From Streptomyces sp. ISL-98 (GTDB lineage Bacteria > Actinomycetota > Actinomycetes > Streptomycetales > Streptomycetaceae): a DNA stretch of 64,000 bases. Each line of letters begins with the position of its first letter. Position 1 is the stretch's first letter. The translations under genes and the position numbers were made by a program. The notes beneath the pieces are model-generated. The model was not told where the DNA came from, did not search any database, and was given only the letters and a program-made list of their open reading frames with translations. Positions 10,581-20,019 of this stretch are shown one piece after another. Location of the stretch: the NCBI RefSeq assembly GCF_018614055.1, contig NZ_JAGGPB010000013.1, positions 62,001-126,000 of the forward strand. Direction: 5' to 3'.

Positions 10581-11561
10581 ATGACTGCACCTGCCGCCCG
10601 TCGTGTCCTTCTCGCCGCTCCCCGTGGCTACTGCGCGGGTGTGGACCGTGCCGTGATCGCCGTGGAGAAGGCCCTGGAGCAGTACGGGGCGCCGATCTAT
10701 GTCCGCCACGAGATCGTCCACAACAAGTACGTCGTACAGACCCTGGAGAAAAAGGGCGCGATCTTCGTCGATGTGACGGCGGAGGTGCCCGAGGGCTCCA
10801 TCGTCATGTTCTCCGCGCACGGCGTCGCGCCGACCGTGCACGCCGAGGCCGCCGAGCGGAAGCTCGCGACGATCGACGCGACCTGCCCGCTGGTCACCAA
10901 GGTCCACAAGGAAGCCGTCCGCTTCGCCAAGGAGGACTACGACATCCTCCTGATCGGCCACGAGGGCCACGAGGAAGTCATCGGCACGAGCGGCGAGGCC
11001 CCCGACCACATCACGCTGGTCGACGGCCCCGAGGACGTCGCCAATGTCTCCGTACGCGACGAGTCGAAGGTCGTCTGGCTCTCCCAGACCACCCTCTCCG
11101 TGGACGAGACGATGGAGACGGTCGACGCCCTGAAGGAGAAGTTCCCGAACCTCCTCTCCCCGCCCAGCGACGACATCTGCTACGCCACGCAGAACCGTCA
11201 GATCGCGGTGAAGAAGCTGGCCGAGGACGCCGAGCTGGTCATCGTCGTGGGCTCCAAGAACTCCTCGAACTCGATCCGCATGGTCGAGGTCGCCCTCGAC
11301 GCCGGCGCCCCCGCTGCGCACCTGGTGGACTTCGCCGACGAGATCGACGAGGCGTGGCTGGAAGGCGTCACCACGGTGGGCCTGACCTCCGGTGCCTCGG
11401 TACCCGACGTCCTGGTGGACGGCGTGATCGAGTGGCTGGCCGAGCGCGGCTACGGCGACGTGGAGACCGTGAAGACCGCCGACGAGTCGATCACCTTCTC
11501 GCTGCCGAAGGAACTGCGCCGCGACCTGCGCGCGGAAGCGGCCCGCCTCAGCGGGAAGTAA
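10581..11561 (+). CDS. ispH: 4-hydroxy-3-methylbut-2-enyl diphosphate reductase
   Basis: The last enzyme of the MEP isoprenoid pathway; it converts HMBPP to IPP and DMAPP. The 326-aa protein has the three cluster cysteines Cys18 ([10 protein letters not shown]), Cys102 (DATCPLV) and Cys200 ([10 protein letters not shown]), together with HEIVHN and SAHGVAP. The start at 10581 (MTAPAARRV) is preferred for the leaderless layout. The ppgK gene follows 36 bp downstream on the same strand. Confidence 0.97.
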   Translation: MTAPAARRVLLAAPRGYCAGVDRAVIAVEKALEQYGAPIYVRHEIVHNKYVVQTLEKKGAIFVDVTAEVPEGSIVMFSAHGVAPTVHAEAAERKLATIDATCPLVTKVHKEAVRFAKEDYDILLIGHEGHEEVIGTSGEAPDHITLVDGPEDVANVSVRDESKVVWLSQTTLSVDETMETVDALKEKFPNLLSPPSDDICYATQNRQIAVKKLAEDAELVIVVGSKNSSNSIRMVEVALDAGAPAAHLVDFADEIDEAWLEGVTTVGLTSGASVPDVLVDGVIEWLAERGYGDVETVKTADESITFSLPKELRRDLRAEAARLSGK

Positions 11562-11597
11562 CTGTGAGTGTCAGTCCCACGCCGTAACGTTGTGTCC

Positions 11598-12338
11598 ATG
11601 AACGTTTTCGGAGTGGACATCGGCGGATCCGGCATCAAGGGCGCTCCCGTGGACCTGGAGCGCGGTGACCTGGCGGAGCCGCGTCACAAGGTACTGACCC
11701 CGCACCCGGCCACGCCCGACGGCGTGGCCGACTGCGTTCACGAGGTCGTCAGCCAGTTCGGCTGGAGCGGCAAGGTCGGCATCACCTTCCCCGGCGTGGT
11801 CACGGGCGGCATCACACGTACGGCCGCGAACGTCGACAAAGGCTGGATCGACCGCGACGCCCGGGCCCTGCTCGGCGACCGCCTGGGCATGCCGGTCACC
11901 GTGGTGAACGACGCGGACGCGGCGGGCATCGCCGAAATGACCTTCGGCGCGGGCGCGGGCCGCAAGGGCACGGTCCTGCTGCTCACGTTCGGTACGGGCA
12001 TCGGCAGCGCCCTCTTCCGGGACGGCAGGCTCATCCCGAACACGGAGCTGGGCCACCTGGAGCTGAACGGCCACGACGCGGAGAAGCACGCCTCCACGAG
12101 GGCCAAGGACGACGAGGACCTGTCCTGGGAGCACTGGGCGAACCGGGTGCAGAAGTATCTGTCCCATGTCGAGATGCTGTTCTCGCCGGAGCTGTTCATC
12201 ATCGGCGGCGGAGTCAGCCGCAAGGCGGAGCGCTTCATCCCAAGGATCGAGGGCATCCGCGCCGAGATCGTCCCGGCGCAGCTCCTGAACAACGCGGGAA
12301 TCGTAGGAGCGGCAATGGCAGCCAACACCCAATCCTGA
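11598..12338 (+). CDS. ppgK: Polyphosphate glucokinase (ROK family)
   Basis: Phosphorylates glucose with inorganic polyphosphate and usually also ATP. The 246-aa protein begins MNVFGVDIGGSGIKG, the phosphate-binding element of ROK kinases. It continues with VNDADAAGIAEM (catalytic Asp), TFGTGIGSALF and ELGHLELNG. The length is typical of actinobacterial PpgK, and the zinc-binding cysteines of ROK repressors are absent. The start follows TTGTGTCC without a clear Shine-Dalgarno. It is convergent with the DUF6542 gene at a 25-bp gap. Confidence 0.95.
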   Translation: MNVFGVDIGGSGIKGAPVDLERGDLAEPRHKVLTPHPATPDGVADCVHEVVSQFGWSGKVGITFPGVVTGGITRTAANVDKGWIDRDARALLGDRLGMPVTVVNDADAAGIAEMTFGAGAGRKGTVLLLTFGTGIGSALFRDGRLIPNTELGHLELNGHDAEKHASTRAKDDEDLSWEHWANRVQKYLSHVEMLFSPELFIIGGGVSRKAERFIPRIEGIRAEIVPAQLLNNAGIVGAAMAANTQS

Positions 12339-12363
12339 CCACCCTTTACTGCCCCGGCTTCCC

Positions 12364-12945
12364 CTACTTGGACTGGACGGGCTTAGGGCGGCGGGCGGCG
12401 GCGCGGAGGGCGACAGCCTGCTGTCGGCGCTGTGTCATCAGCCGTACCTTCCGCACGCTCGCGATGACCCCGGCGACGAGCGTGCCGCCGTACAGCCAGC
12501 CCGCGTGCACCGCGAGGCCCGTAATGACGGCCATGATGCGGCTGCCGAGGCCTTCCCCGCCCCCGGCGATGGGCACCATGCCCACGGTGAAGGCGATCGG
12601 TACCGCGATCGGCGCGGTGACCAGGTCGGCGGGCCGCACCCACAGGGCGGTCAGGGCGCTGACGGGCAGGAACAGCAGTCCGTACGCAACCGCCGAACCG
12701 TCGAACAGCAGCCCGTCCAGGCCGCCGAACAACAGCATCACGGCGGAGGCGAAGAGCCCGCTGCCGAGCCCGGTCAGCCGTGGATTCGGCAACCGCTGCA
12801 AGGCCAGCACGACGGGCGGCACCGGCCGTGCCGGCCTGGTCGCGACCCGGCAGACGGCGGCGGCCTCACCGCGCCCGCCCGACGGGAGCAGCGGTGTCTG
12901 CGACCGCTGCTGGGGACGAGGGGGTCCTGCCCTGTGTTGCTCCAC
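12364..12945 (-). CDS. DUF6542-like integral membrane protein
   Basis: A roughly 193-aa protein with a Pro/Arg-rich cytoplasmic N-terminus (about 45 residues), then four or five hydrophobic helices beginning NPRLTGLGSGLFASAVMLLF and containing LLFLPVSALTALWVRPADL, and a basic C-terminal tail. From memory it matches the Streptomyces DUF6542 family, of unknown function. I chose the GTG at 12945 because the family usually begins near VEQHRAG. A TACGTT box just upstream would fit a leaderless transcript. An upstream ATG at 13125 would overlap the ychF promoter. It is divergent from ychF. Confidence 0.75.
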   Translation of the reverse strand: MEQHRAGPPRPQQRSQTPLLPSGGRGEAAAVCRVATRPARPVPPVVLALQRLPNPRLTGLGSGLFASAVMLLFGGLDGLLFDGSAVAYGLLFLPVSALTALWVRPADLVTAPIAVPIAFTVGMVPIAGGGEGLGSRIMAVITGLAVHAGWLYGGTLVAGVIASVRKVRLMTQRRQQAVALRAAARRPKPVQSK

Positions 12946-13142
12946 CTGGACAACGTAGGTCGCAAGGCAGGAGGAATCCGGCGCAGGACACGCCCTTTGG
13001 GTGACCTTGGTCTTGAGTTCGATGTCACGTTTCGGCTCGGCGGCTCTGCGGGAGCTTCCCGCCGTCGGGCTTTCCGCCCGCGCCCGTAAACTGGGGGATC
13101 GGTCCACTCCCGGGCCAGTCCTCACTCCAGGAAGTCGCCAAC

Positions 13143-14231
<1,089 letters not shown>

Positions 14232-14279
14232 CGGGTGACTGAACGTCACTTCGCTGATCTGGCAAACATGCAGGTCAGA

Positions 14280-14309
14280 AGGGGCCCACTCCTCTTGGGG
14301 TGGGCCCCT
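14280..14309. terminator. Terminator hairpin after ychF
   Basis: AGGGGCCCAC and GTGGGCCCCT form a 10-bp perfect stem around a 10-nt loop, followed by CGTGTTTT. It lies between convergent genes and can serve both. Confidence 0.85.
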
Positions 14310-14377
14310 CGTGTTTTCCGGTGCTGGGGTGGTGCTGAGAAATCGGCAGCCCTGGGCGCCCCGGCGCCAGTAAGTGG

Positions 14378-14671
14378 CTACGGCTTCCGGTGCCTGCCAG
14401 TACCTGGGGCGAGCGGCTGCCGTGCCGGGCCGGCAGCCGGAGTCGGGGCGGAGCCGGCCTCGGGGTGCAGGATGCGCTTGGCCTCGGCGAGGTTCGTAGT
14501 AAACGCGTACGGCTCCCAGGCGTGCCCGTTCCACCGCTCGATGGCGCGTGGTGCGTCGGGGTTCAGATGCCAACCCTTGGGGCCGTCGTCCGAGACGATT
14601 GGCACTGCCCGCAGACGGCCGATCTTCGCGTCCCGGCGTTCCGCCCACTCCGACAGGGGTTCGTCGTCCAT
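14378..14671 (-). CDS. Small DUF6087-like protein
   Basis: A 97-aa soluble protein with MDDEPLSEWAERRDAKIGRL, HLNPDAPRAIERWNGHAWEPY and a Pro/Ala-rich tail. From memory this pattern belongs to Streptomyces DUF6087, of unknown function and often found in accessory regions. No cysteines or membrane segments are present. Base composition and codon use look like those of its neighbours. Confidence 0.7.
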   Translation of the reverse strand: MDDEPLSEWAERRDAKIGRLRAVPIVSDDGPKGWHLNPDAPRAIERWNGHAWEPYAFTTNLAEAKRILHPEAGSAPTPAAGPARQPLAPGTGRHRKP

Positions 14672-15039
14672 CCCGCCGAGCCTAGCGTCGCCGGCGGCTC
14701 ATCGGAGGCTTCTCCCGCCCAGGGCCTGCGGTGCTGGATCTCCGAAATCGCACTCGAAGAACAGCAGTTCGGTCTTGGGGGCGGTTGCGCGCGTCAAGCC
14801 GAATCATAATCGGCCCGTGGATGAAGAGAGGGAGTTGCTCGTCGGTCTCCTTGCTCGCTGCACCGATCTGCTGGAGTCGGTCAGGCCCAAGCAGGGATGA
14901 CCTGGCTACTGCCCATGCCGGCCGGTGCGGATCTCCCCGCCCGGTGCGAATCTCCCGCGTAGCATCGAATAGAGGGTTAATTCGGGCGGTGCGGCAAGGG
15001 ACGGCGCGTCTGCTCGCCGGCCGCCGGGAGGAGGCTGCG
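14672..15039. other. Intergenic region with a possible mini-ORF
   Basis: This gap of about 370 bp lies between the divergent DUF6087-like and methyltransferase genes. CATAAT at 14805-14810 resembles a -10 box and is followed by a GTG at 14817 that opens a 27-codon frame (14817-14900, DEERELLVGLLARCTDLLES and a short tail). It could be a mini-gene or the remnant of a longer one. I found no repeats or convincing operators here. Confidence 0.35.
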
Positions 15040-16110
15040 ATGACCGAGCAGACGATGGATCCCGTGCGGCAGGAGCAATTCGCGGAGCGGATGGTTCATG
15101 TATTCAACGATGCTTGCTTGGCGTATCTGTGCAGCCTCGGTCACCGGACCGGGCTGTTCGACGTCATGTCCGGGCTGCCGCCGTCCAGCAGCGAGCAGAT
15201 CGCCCACGCCGCGAGCCTCGACGAGCGCTATGTGCGGGAGTGGCTCGGGGGGATGACCGTGGGCGGGATTGTCGAGTACGACCCCGGAGGCGGGACGTAC
15301 ACGCTGCCGCCCGAGCATGCCGCCTCGCTCGTGCGGGCCGCCGGTCCCGGCGACATGTCTGCCCTCATGCAGGATCTGGCGCTGATCGGCTTGGTCGAGG
15401 ACCAGGTGCTGGACGCGTTCTACACAGGCGGTGGCGTCCCGTCCTCCGCGTATCCGCGGTTCCAGGAGCTCCAGGCCGAGAAGACGGCGGCGGTGTACGA
15501 CGCCGTGCTCGTCGACGGGATCATTCCGCTGGTGCCCGGGCTCACCGAGCGGTTGCGCGAGGGCATCGACGTGCTGGACGTCGGCACCGGGCAGGGGCAC
15601 GCGGTCAATCTCCTTGCGCAGACGTTTCCCGCCGGCCGGTTCCGTGGCGTGGACATCTCCGAAGAGGGCATCGAGTCGGCGCGCGAGGAGGCGGAGCGGC
15701 TGGGGCTGGTCAATGCCCGGTTCGACGTGCACGACGCCGCCGAGCTGAGCGGGGCGTACGACCTGATCACGGCCTTCGACGTCATCCACGACCTGGCCCG
15801 GCCCGCCGAGGCGCTGGAGTCCGTTGCCGGTGTGCTGCGGGACGACGGAGTGTTCCTGATGGGCGACATCGCCGCCTCCAGCAGGCTGGAGGACAACATC
15901 GACCATCCGCTGGGGCCTGCGCTCTACACCTTCTCCGTCTTCTACTGCATGACCGTGTCGCTCGGAGAGGGCGGTGCGGGTCTCGGCACGGTGTGGGGCA
16001 GGCAGAAGGCCCTGGCGATGCTCCGGGCGGCAGGGTTCACGGACGTCGACGTGCGTCAGGTCCAGGGCGACGTCCTCAACTTCTATTACGTTGCCCGGAA
16101 GGGCAGTTGA
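15040..16110 (+). CDS. Class I SAM-dependent methyltransferase with N-terminal dimerisation domain
   Basis: A 356-aa protein. Residues about 1-110 form a winged-helix-like region (AYLCSLGHRTGLFDVM, ERYVREWLGGMTVGGIVEY). The Rossmann domain has the SAM-binding motif VLDVGTGQGHAV, the acidic loop GVDISEEGIESA and FDVIHDLARPAEALESVAGVLRDDG. The substrate is unknown; the architecture resembles small-molecule methyltransferases. GGGAGGAGG at 15026-15034 fixes the ATG at 15040, although the frame stays open upstream. Its stop is 9 bp from the end of the convergent SnoaL-like gene. Confidence 0.85.
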   Translation: MTEQTMDPVRQEQFAERMVHVFNDACLAYLCSLGHRTGLFDVMSGLPPSSSEQIAHAASLDERYVREWLGGMTVGGIVEYDPGGGTYTLPPEHAASLVRAAGPGDMSALMQDLALIGLVEDQVLDAFYTGGGVPSSAYPRFQELQAEKTAAVYDAVLVDGIIPLVPGLTERLREGIDVLDVGTGQGHAVNLLAQTFPAGRFRGVDISEEGIESAREEAERLGLVNARFDVHDAAELSGAYDLITAFDVIHDLARPAEALESVAGVLRDDGVFLMGDIAASSRLEDNIDHPLGPALYTFSVFYCMTVSLGEGGAGLGTVWGRQKALAMLRAAGFTDVDVRQVQGDVLNFYYVARKGS

Positions 16111-16119
16111 GAAGAGTGG

Positions 16120-16554
16120 TCAGGACGGGGCGTCCGGCAGCAGGCCCAGCTGGCCCAGGAACTCCATCTGGTCGAAGTACAGCCGGTAGCTGACGATTCG
16201 ACCGTCCTCGACGGCGGCGAAGTCGACGCCGCGGATCCTGACGTCCCTCTGGGTCGCGGGCAGAGTCTCCCCGGAGGGCAGCGGCACCGGGCCGGTGTTC
16301 TTCCCGACGTAAAAGCCTTCGTCGATCGCCGTGTTGCCCAACTCGTACGAGTGCACCGGCTCGTACGTGCTGTCCGGGAGCGCTTCTGTCATCTGGCGCC
16401 AGTACTCGACGATGTTGTCCCGCCCCCGGATCTCCCCCTGGTCCGGCGTGATGGCGACCGCGTCCTCCGCGAAGCACTCGCCGATGGCCTGGAGGTTCTT
16501 TGCCGTGGTGAGCGTTTCGGTGAGCCTGTCCATGACGTCACGTGCCTGCCCCAT
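16120..16554 (-). CDS. SnoaL-like / NTF2-fold protein
   Basis: A 144-aa protein of the NTF2-like superfamily, with the N-terminal helix and strand pattern NLQAIGECFAEDAVAITPD, GRDNIVEYWRQM and the C-terminal strand DGRIVSYRLYFDQMEFLGQLGL typical of SnoaL-like polyketide cyclases and related small enzymes. Many members only bind a ligand, so the reaction is unknown. It is tightly convergent with the methyltransferase and sits just downstream of the MFS gene on the same strand. Confidence 0.8.
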   Translation of the reverse strand: MGQARDVMDRLTETLTTAKNLQAIGECFAEDAVAITPDQGEIRGRDNIVEYWRQMTEALPDSTYEPVHSYELGNTAIDEGFYVGKNTGPVPLPSGETLPATQRDVRIRGVDFAAVEDGRIVSYRLYFDQMEFLGQLGLLPDAPS

Positions 16555-16612
16555 GATCTACCTCCCGCTCGTAGTGGTTTATCCCAGTACAGGCCATTTT
16601 CTCACTTATCGC

Positions 16613-17839
16613 TCAGGCGAGCGTGATCAGGGCCGCTGTCGCCGGGCCGAACGCGCCGCCCAGCTGGTAGCAGAGGTTGAACAGGCCGATCACCGTCGGG
16701 CGTTGCGCGTCAGGGGCGGCCTGGGTCGCGTACACCGCAAGCGTGGCGTTGCCCGCCGTCGTCGTGAAGACCGCCATCGCGGCTACGAGCAGGAGCAGTG
16801 GCGCCCATGGGCTCAGGGCTGCGGTCAGCGGGGCCAGTGCGCCCAGGGTGATCAGGAGTGCCAGGACCCTGCGCCGGCCCATGCGGGCGGAGGCCGCAGC
16901 CAGGAGCCAGGACAACAACGAGCCCAGCAGGAGCGCGACGAGCTGCCCCGTGCCGATCGTGGTGGTCGACCAGTCCGTACGGGCGGCGAGGAGCTGGGGG
17001 ACCGCGAAGAGCAGGGCGAAGTACGACGTCGCCAGGGCGCAGGCGAGCAGCGCGGAGAGCAGGAACGTCGGCGTCCGCATCAGGGTGGCCGGGACGAACC
17101 CGTCGGGGCGGGTACGGATGTGGAGGGTGAGGAGTACGCCCGCCGGCAGGGCCACGACTGCCGCCGGGAGCGGGTAGTGCGGGACGAAGACCAGGGCGGT
17201 CGCCAGTGCTACGAGGAGCGATGCGCCGCGTGCGTCGAAGGGGGTGGTGGGGCGTGGTGCTGTGCGCGGGGCGGAACGGGTCACGACGGGGAGCGCGAGC
17301 AGGGCCAGCGCCGAGACCGTCAGCGAGACGCGCCAGGAGAGTGCGTCCGCGATGAGCGAGCCGAGGAGCGGCCCGACCGCGCCCAGGATCCCGAAGCCCG
17401 CGGTGATGACCCCCATCCTGCGCACCGAGCCCGCCAGGCTCATGGCCGAGGTCACCAGTCCCGCGCCGCCGACCGCCTGGGCCGCCCGGCCCGGCAGGGC
17501 CAGCGCCATCCAGGGGGCCACGGCCACCAGCAGAGTGCCTGCCAGGATCAGGAACGTACTGACGCGCAGTGTCGTACGCAGGCCACGGCGGCGCAGGAGG
17601 CTTGCCATCAGCGGGGTGCCGACCGCCATGGCCCACGCGAAGGTCGTGACGAACCAGGTGACCGTCGCGGGACCGACTCCGAACGAACCCGCCATCTCGG
17701 GGAGGATCAGGACCGGGCTGTTGGCGCCTGCCGCGATGGGGGTTGCCAGTAACGCCAGCCACAGGGCCGGGATGTGGCTGGGTTGGGAAGTGGCGGGTGG
17801 GGGTGTGGTGGTCGCCGGGGTGGTTGTGCGGGCAGGCAT
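16613..17839 (-). CDS. MFS efflux transporter
   Basis: A 408-aa major facilitator with about 12 transmembrane helices. WFVTTFAWAMAVGTPLMASLLRRRGLR is the loop 2-3 motif A region, and GFGILGAVGPLLGSLIAD resembles motif C of drug-exporting members. The cytoplasmic N-terminus is rich in Thr and Pro. I chose the ATG at 17839 (MPARTTT); the frame is open well upstream, but that would run through the operators. It is divergent from a marR gene with palindromic boxes between them, a typical repressor-controlled efflux arrangement. The exported compound is unknown. Confidence 0.88.
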   Translation of the reverse strand: MPARTTTPATTTPPPATSQPSHIPALWLALLATPIAAGANSPVLILPEMAGSFGVGPATVTWFVTTFAWAMAVGTPLMASLLRRRGLRTTLRVSTFLILAGTLLVAVAPWMALALPGRAAQAVGGAGLVTSAMSLAGSVRRMGVITAGFGILGAVGPLLGSLIADALSWRVSLTVSALALLALPVVTRSAPRTAPRPTTPFDARGASLLVALATALVFVPHYPLPAAVVALPAGVLLTLHIRTRPDGFVPATLMRTPTFLLSALLACALATSYFALLFAVPQLLAARTDWSTTTIGTGQLVALLLGSLLSWLLAAASARMGRRRVLALLITLGALAPLTAALSPWAPLLLLVAAMAVFTTTAGNATLAVYATQAAPDAQRPTVIGLFNLCYQLGGAFGPATAALITLA

Positions 17840-17872
17840 GTGAGAGCGCCCGTTTTCGTTCAGGGTTGATAA

Positions 17873-17945
17873 TCTCAACGTTGAGACATCGGTACTGAGA
17901 TAAAAACAGGCAGCTCTCTCAACGTCAACTGTCTTAACGTTGAGA
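17873..17945. promoter_or_regulatory. MarR operator cluster, three related boxes
   Basis: TCTCAACGTTGAGA at 17873-17886 is a perfect 14-bp palindrome next to the MFS gene. TCTTAACGTTGAGA at 17932-17945 differs at one base and lies near the marR start. TCTCAACGTCAACT at 17917-17930 is a weaker copy. Box placement suggests the MarR protein represses both divergent genes. Confidence 0.75.
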
Positions 17946-17971
17946 TTGTGTGCGTTGAAGGGGATTACGCG

Positions 17972-18478
17972 ATGAGTGATGCGGTGGACGCGATCATCGG
18001 CCAGTGGGTCGCGGAGCGCCCCGACCTGGAGGAACACCTCTGGCCCGTACACGTACTCGGCCGCCTCCAGCGCCTCGGGCGCGTGCTGGACAAGGAGTTC
18101 AAGAGCTTCGCCGCCAAGCGGGGCCTCGAGCTCGGCGAAGTCGACGTACTCATCACGCTCCAGCGCTCCGGCCCTCCGTACGAGCTGTCCGCCGGCGCGC
18201 TCCTCAAGGCCGCCATGGTGACCTCGGGCGCGATCACCAACCGGATCGACCGCATGGAGGCAAAGGGGCTGGTGGAGCGCGTACGCGACGGCGTCGACCG
18301 GCGCACCGTGAACATCCGGCTGACCGAGGGCGGGCACGAGGTCGCCCGCGAATACATGGGCGCGCACCTCGCCAACGAGGCCCGCATGCTGCGGGAGTTC
18401 AGCCGCGAAGAGTGCGAACAGGTGGGCAACTCGCTGCGCAAGCTGCTGGAGCAGTTCGGCGACACCTCCATCGGCTAG
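17972..18478 (+). CDS. MarR-family transcriptional regulator
   Basis: A 168-aa winged-helix regulator. The DNA-binding region includes LELGEVDVLITLQRSGPPYELSAGALLKAAMVTSGAITNRIDRMEAKGLVERVRDGVDRR (cited as separate helices and wing), ending in the DxR wing motif. N- and C-terminal helices form the dimer interface. I chose the ATG at 17972 (MSDAVDA); an ATG or GTG eight codons upstream is possible but overlaps the operator region. The stop codon TAG is the end of a repeat element that begins at 18475. It probably autoregulates and represses the divergent MFS gene. Confidence 0.88.
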   Translation: MSDAVDAIIGQWVAERPDLEEHLWPVHVLGRLQRLGRVLDKEFKSFAAKRGLELGEVDVLITLQRSGPPYELSAGALLKAAMVTSGAITNRIDRMEAKGLVERVRDGVDRRTVNIRLTEGGHEVAREYMGAHLANEARMLREFSREECEQVGNSLRKLLEQFGDTSIG

Positions 18479-18640
18479 GGGGTGTCCGGTCGATCTCCGC
18501 GGCGTCGCGGGGCTTGGCACGCACATCTGCGGCGTTGTCGTCGGTCGGCGATGCTCCGCGTCGCCTCCCTCCTCCGCCTTGCAGCTGCACGCACCAAGCC
18601 CCGCTCCTTCACCCACGGAGATCGACCGGACACCCCCTAG
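18475..18640. repeat. 166-bp MITE-like element with perfect 25-bp terminal inverted repeats (family B)
   Basis: The arms at 18475-18499 (CTAGGGGGTGTCCGG then TCGATCTCCG) and 18616-18640 are exact reverse complements. Inside are two blocks shared with 7522-7789: a 21-bp block at 18531-18551 and a 31-bp block at 18566-18596. The CTAG ends give the TAG stop codons of both the marR gene (18476-18478) and the convergent PLP-enzyme gene (18637-18639). The whole element could fold into a long hairpin, so it may terminate transcription from both sides. No transposase is present. Confidence 0.9.
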
Positions 18641-19788
18641 GGGGCGGTGGGCGCCACCCCCGTCTTCGCGCCCGCGCCGCACAGCGGCACCACGGCGGTC
18701 CTGCCGGGCGGCGGCGGGGACGCCGCCGTTGCGGCCCAGCAGGCGACGCCCGTCGATTCCACGAAGAGGCCGCGCGCTGCCAGGTCCAGTTGTGCGGCTC
18801 TGATCTGATCCTCAGTCACCGTCAGAAAGGTGCCGCCGGATTCCCGTACCGCGCGCAGGATCTGGCGGGCCCGTGGCGGGTTCGGGATGGCGATGCCCTC
18901 GGCGAGCGTGGGGCGGGCGGGTGTGGTGAGGCCGGTGAGGTCGTCGGCTCCCGCGTGGAACGCCGCTGCCAGTGGTGACACCGCCTCCGCCTGTACGGCG
19001 ATCAGGGCGGGGCGCTCATCGATGAGGCCTTGGGTGTGGAGTTCCGTGACGGCAAGTGAGGCGCCCAGCAGGAGTGTGCCGTTGCCGACCGGGACGACGA
19101 TCGAGTCGGGGAGCCGGCCGCCCAGGTCCTCCCACAGTTCGTAGACGTACGTCTTCGTGCCGTGCAGGAAGTGCGGGTTGTAGACATGGCTCGCGTAAAA
19201 GGTGCCGAGTTCGTCGGCTGCCGCTCGGGCGGCGCGGGCCGTGGTCTCGCGGTCGCCGGGGACGAGGTTGAGCTGGGCGCCGTGTGCGCGGATCTGCTCG
19301 GTCTTCTTGGGGGAGGTCGCCTCGGGAACGTACACCGTGCAGGGCAGTCCGGCCCGCGCGCAGTACGCGGCGATCGCCGTGCCCGCGTTGCCGCTGCTGT
19401 CCGCGATCACCCGGGTGACCCGGTCGGGGCCGAGGCGGCGGGCCAGTTCGGCGAGCATGACCGCGCCGCGGTCTTTGAAAGAGAGCGTCGGCATCAGAAA
19501 GTCGAGCTTGGCCGAAACCGTGTCGGTGAGCGGTACGAGCGGCGTGCGGCCCTCGCCGAGCGTGATGGTGGGGGGTGAGTCCGTGAAGGGCGGGTTCCGC
19601 AAGGGCAGTGCTTCTTCGTAGCGCCACAGTGAATTCACCCGGCCCGCGAGGGAGTCGAGCGGAACCGGGCTGGTGGGGGCGAAGTCCAGATCCCAGGGGC
19701 CGCCGCAGGCCGGGCAGTGCCAGGTGAGGGATTCGGTGGGCTCGCTGGTGCCGTCCACCGGACAGCGGTAGATCGTCTTGGGCGTCAT
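18637..19788 (-). CDS. Threonine-synthase-like PLP-dependent enzyme
   Basis: A 383-aa fold-type II PLP enzyme. An N-terminal zinc-ribbon-like segment has CPVDGT and WHCPACGGPW. Then come GEGRTPLVPL, the PLP-lysine motif LSFKDRGAVML, the cofactor-binding SSGNAGTAIAAY, and PVGNGTLLLGA. This set resembles threonine synthase (O-phosphohomoserine to threonine), but homoserine genes are not nearby, and a related lyase or a paralogue with another substrate is possible. Its stop codon lies in the terminal repeat of the 18475-18640 element, so the last few residues may have been altered by that insertion. Confidence 0.8.
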   Translation of the reverse strand: MTPKTIYRCPVDGTSEPTESLTWHCPACGGPWDLDFAPTSPVPLDSLAGRVNSLWRYEEALPLRNPPFTDSPPTITLGEGRTPLVPLTDTVSAKLDFLMPTLSFKDRGAVMLAELARRLGPDRVTRVIADSSGNAGTAIAAYCARAGLPCTVYVPEATSPKKTEQIRAHGAQLNLVPGDRETTARAARAAADELGTFYASHVYNPHFLHGTKTYVYELWEDLGGRLPDSIVVPVGNGTLLLGASLAVTELHTQGLIDERPALIAVQAEAVSPLAAAFHAGADDLTGLTTPARPTLAEGIAIPNPPRARQILRAVRESGGTFLTVTEDQIRAAQLDLAARGLFVESTGVACWAATAASPPPPGRTAVVPLCGAGAKTGVAPTAP

Positions 19789-20019
19789 GCCCGAAGCCTA
19801 GGCACGGCGCGTCACGGCGGGCGTGTGACAACCGGTCATGTCGGGCGTGTGGCAGGCGGATTGCGGGAGCGGTGAAGCCCTTGTGAGATTCCTATGGATG
19901 CGCCAATCTTTCGCCTGGCAGTAGGGCGTGGAAAAGGGCGCGGACTCCGCAGCGTCATTTGTCATGCTCCTGTCGACCGGCCCCCCATCAGCGCACCGCC
20001 TATGAGGAGGACCCCTCAC

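Noticed and set aside
14731..15039. Extension of the methyltransferase frame upstream of 15040
   Set aside because: A strong GGGAGGAGG ribosome-binding site precedes 15040, and the extra residues do not resemble the family's N-terminus.
18399..18590. 63-codon minus-strand frame overlapping the marR gene's 3' end
   Set aside because: Its first half is a translation of the family B element and the rest is antisense to marR.
16613..18682. Longer version of the MFS gene starting upstream at 18682
   Set aside because: It would run through the MarR operators, the marR gene and the inverted-repeat element. The MFS fold begins just after the ATG at 17839.
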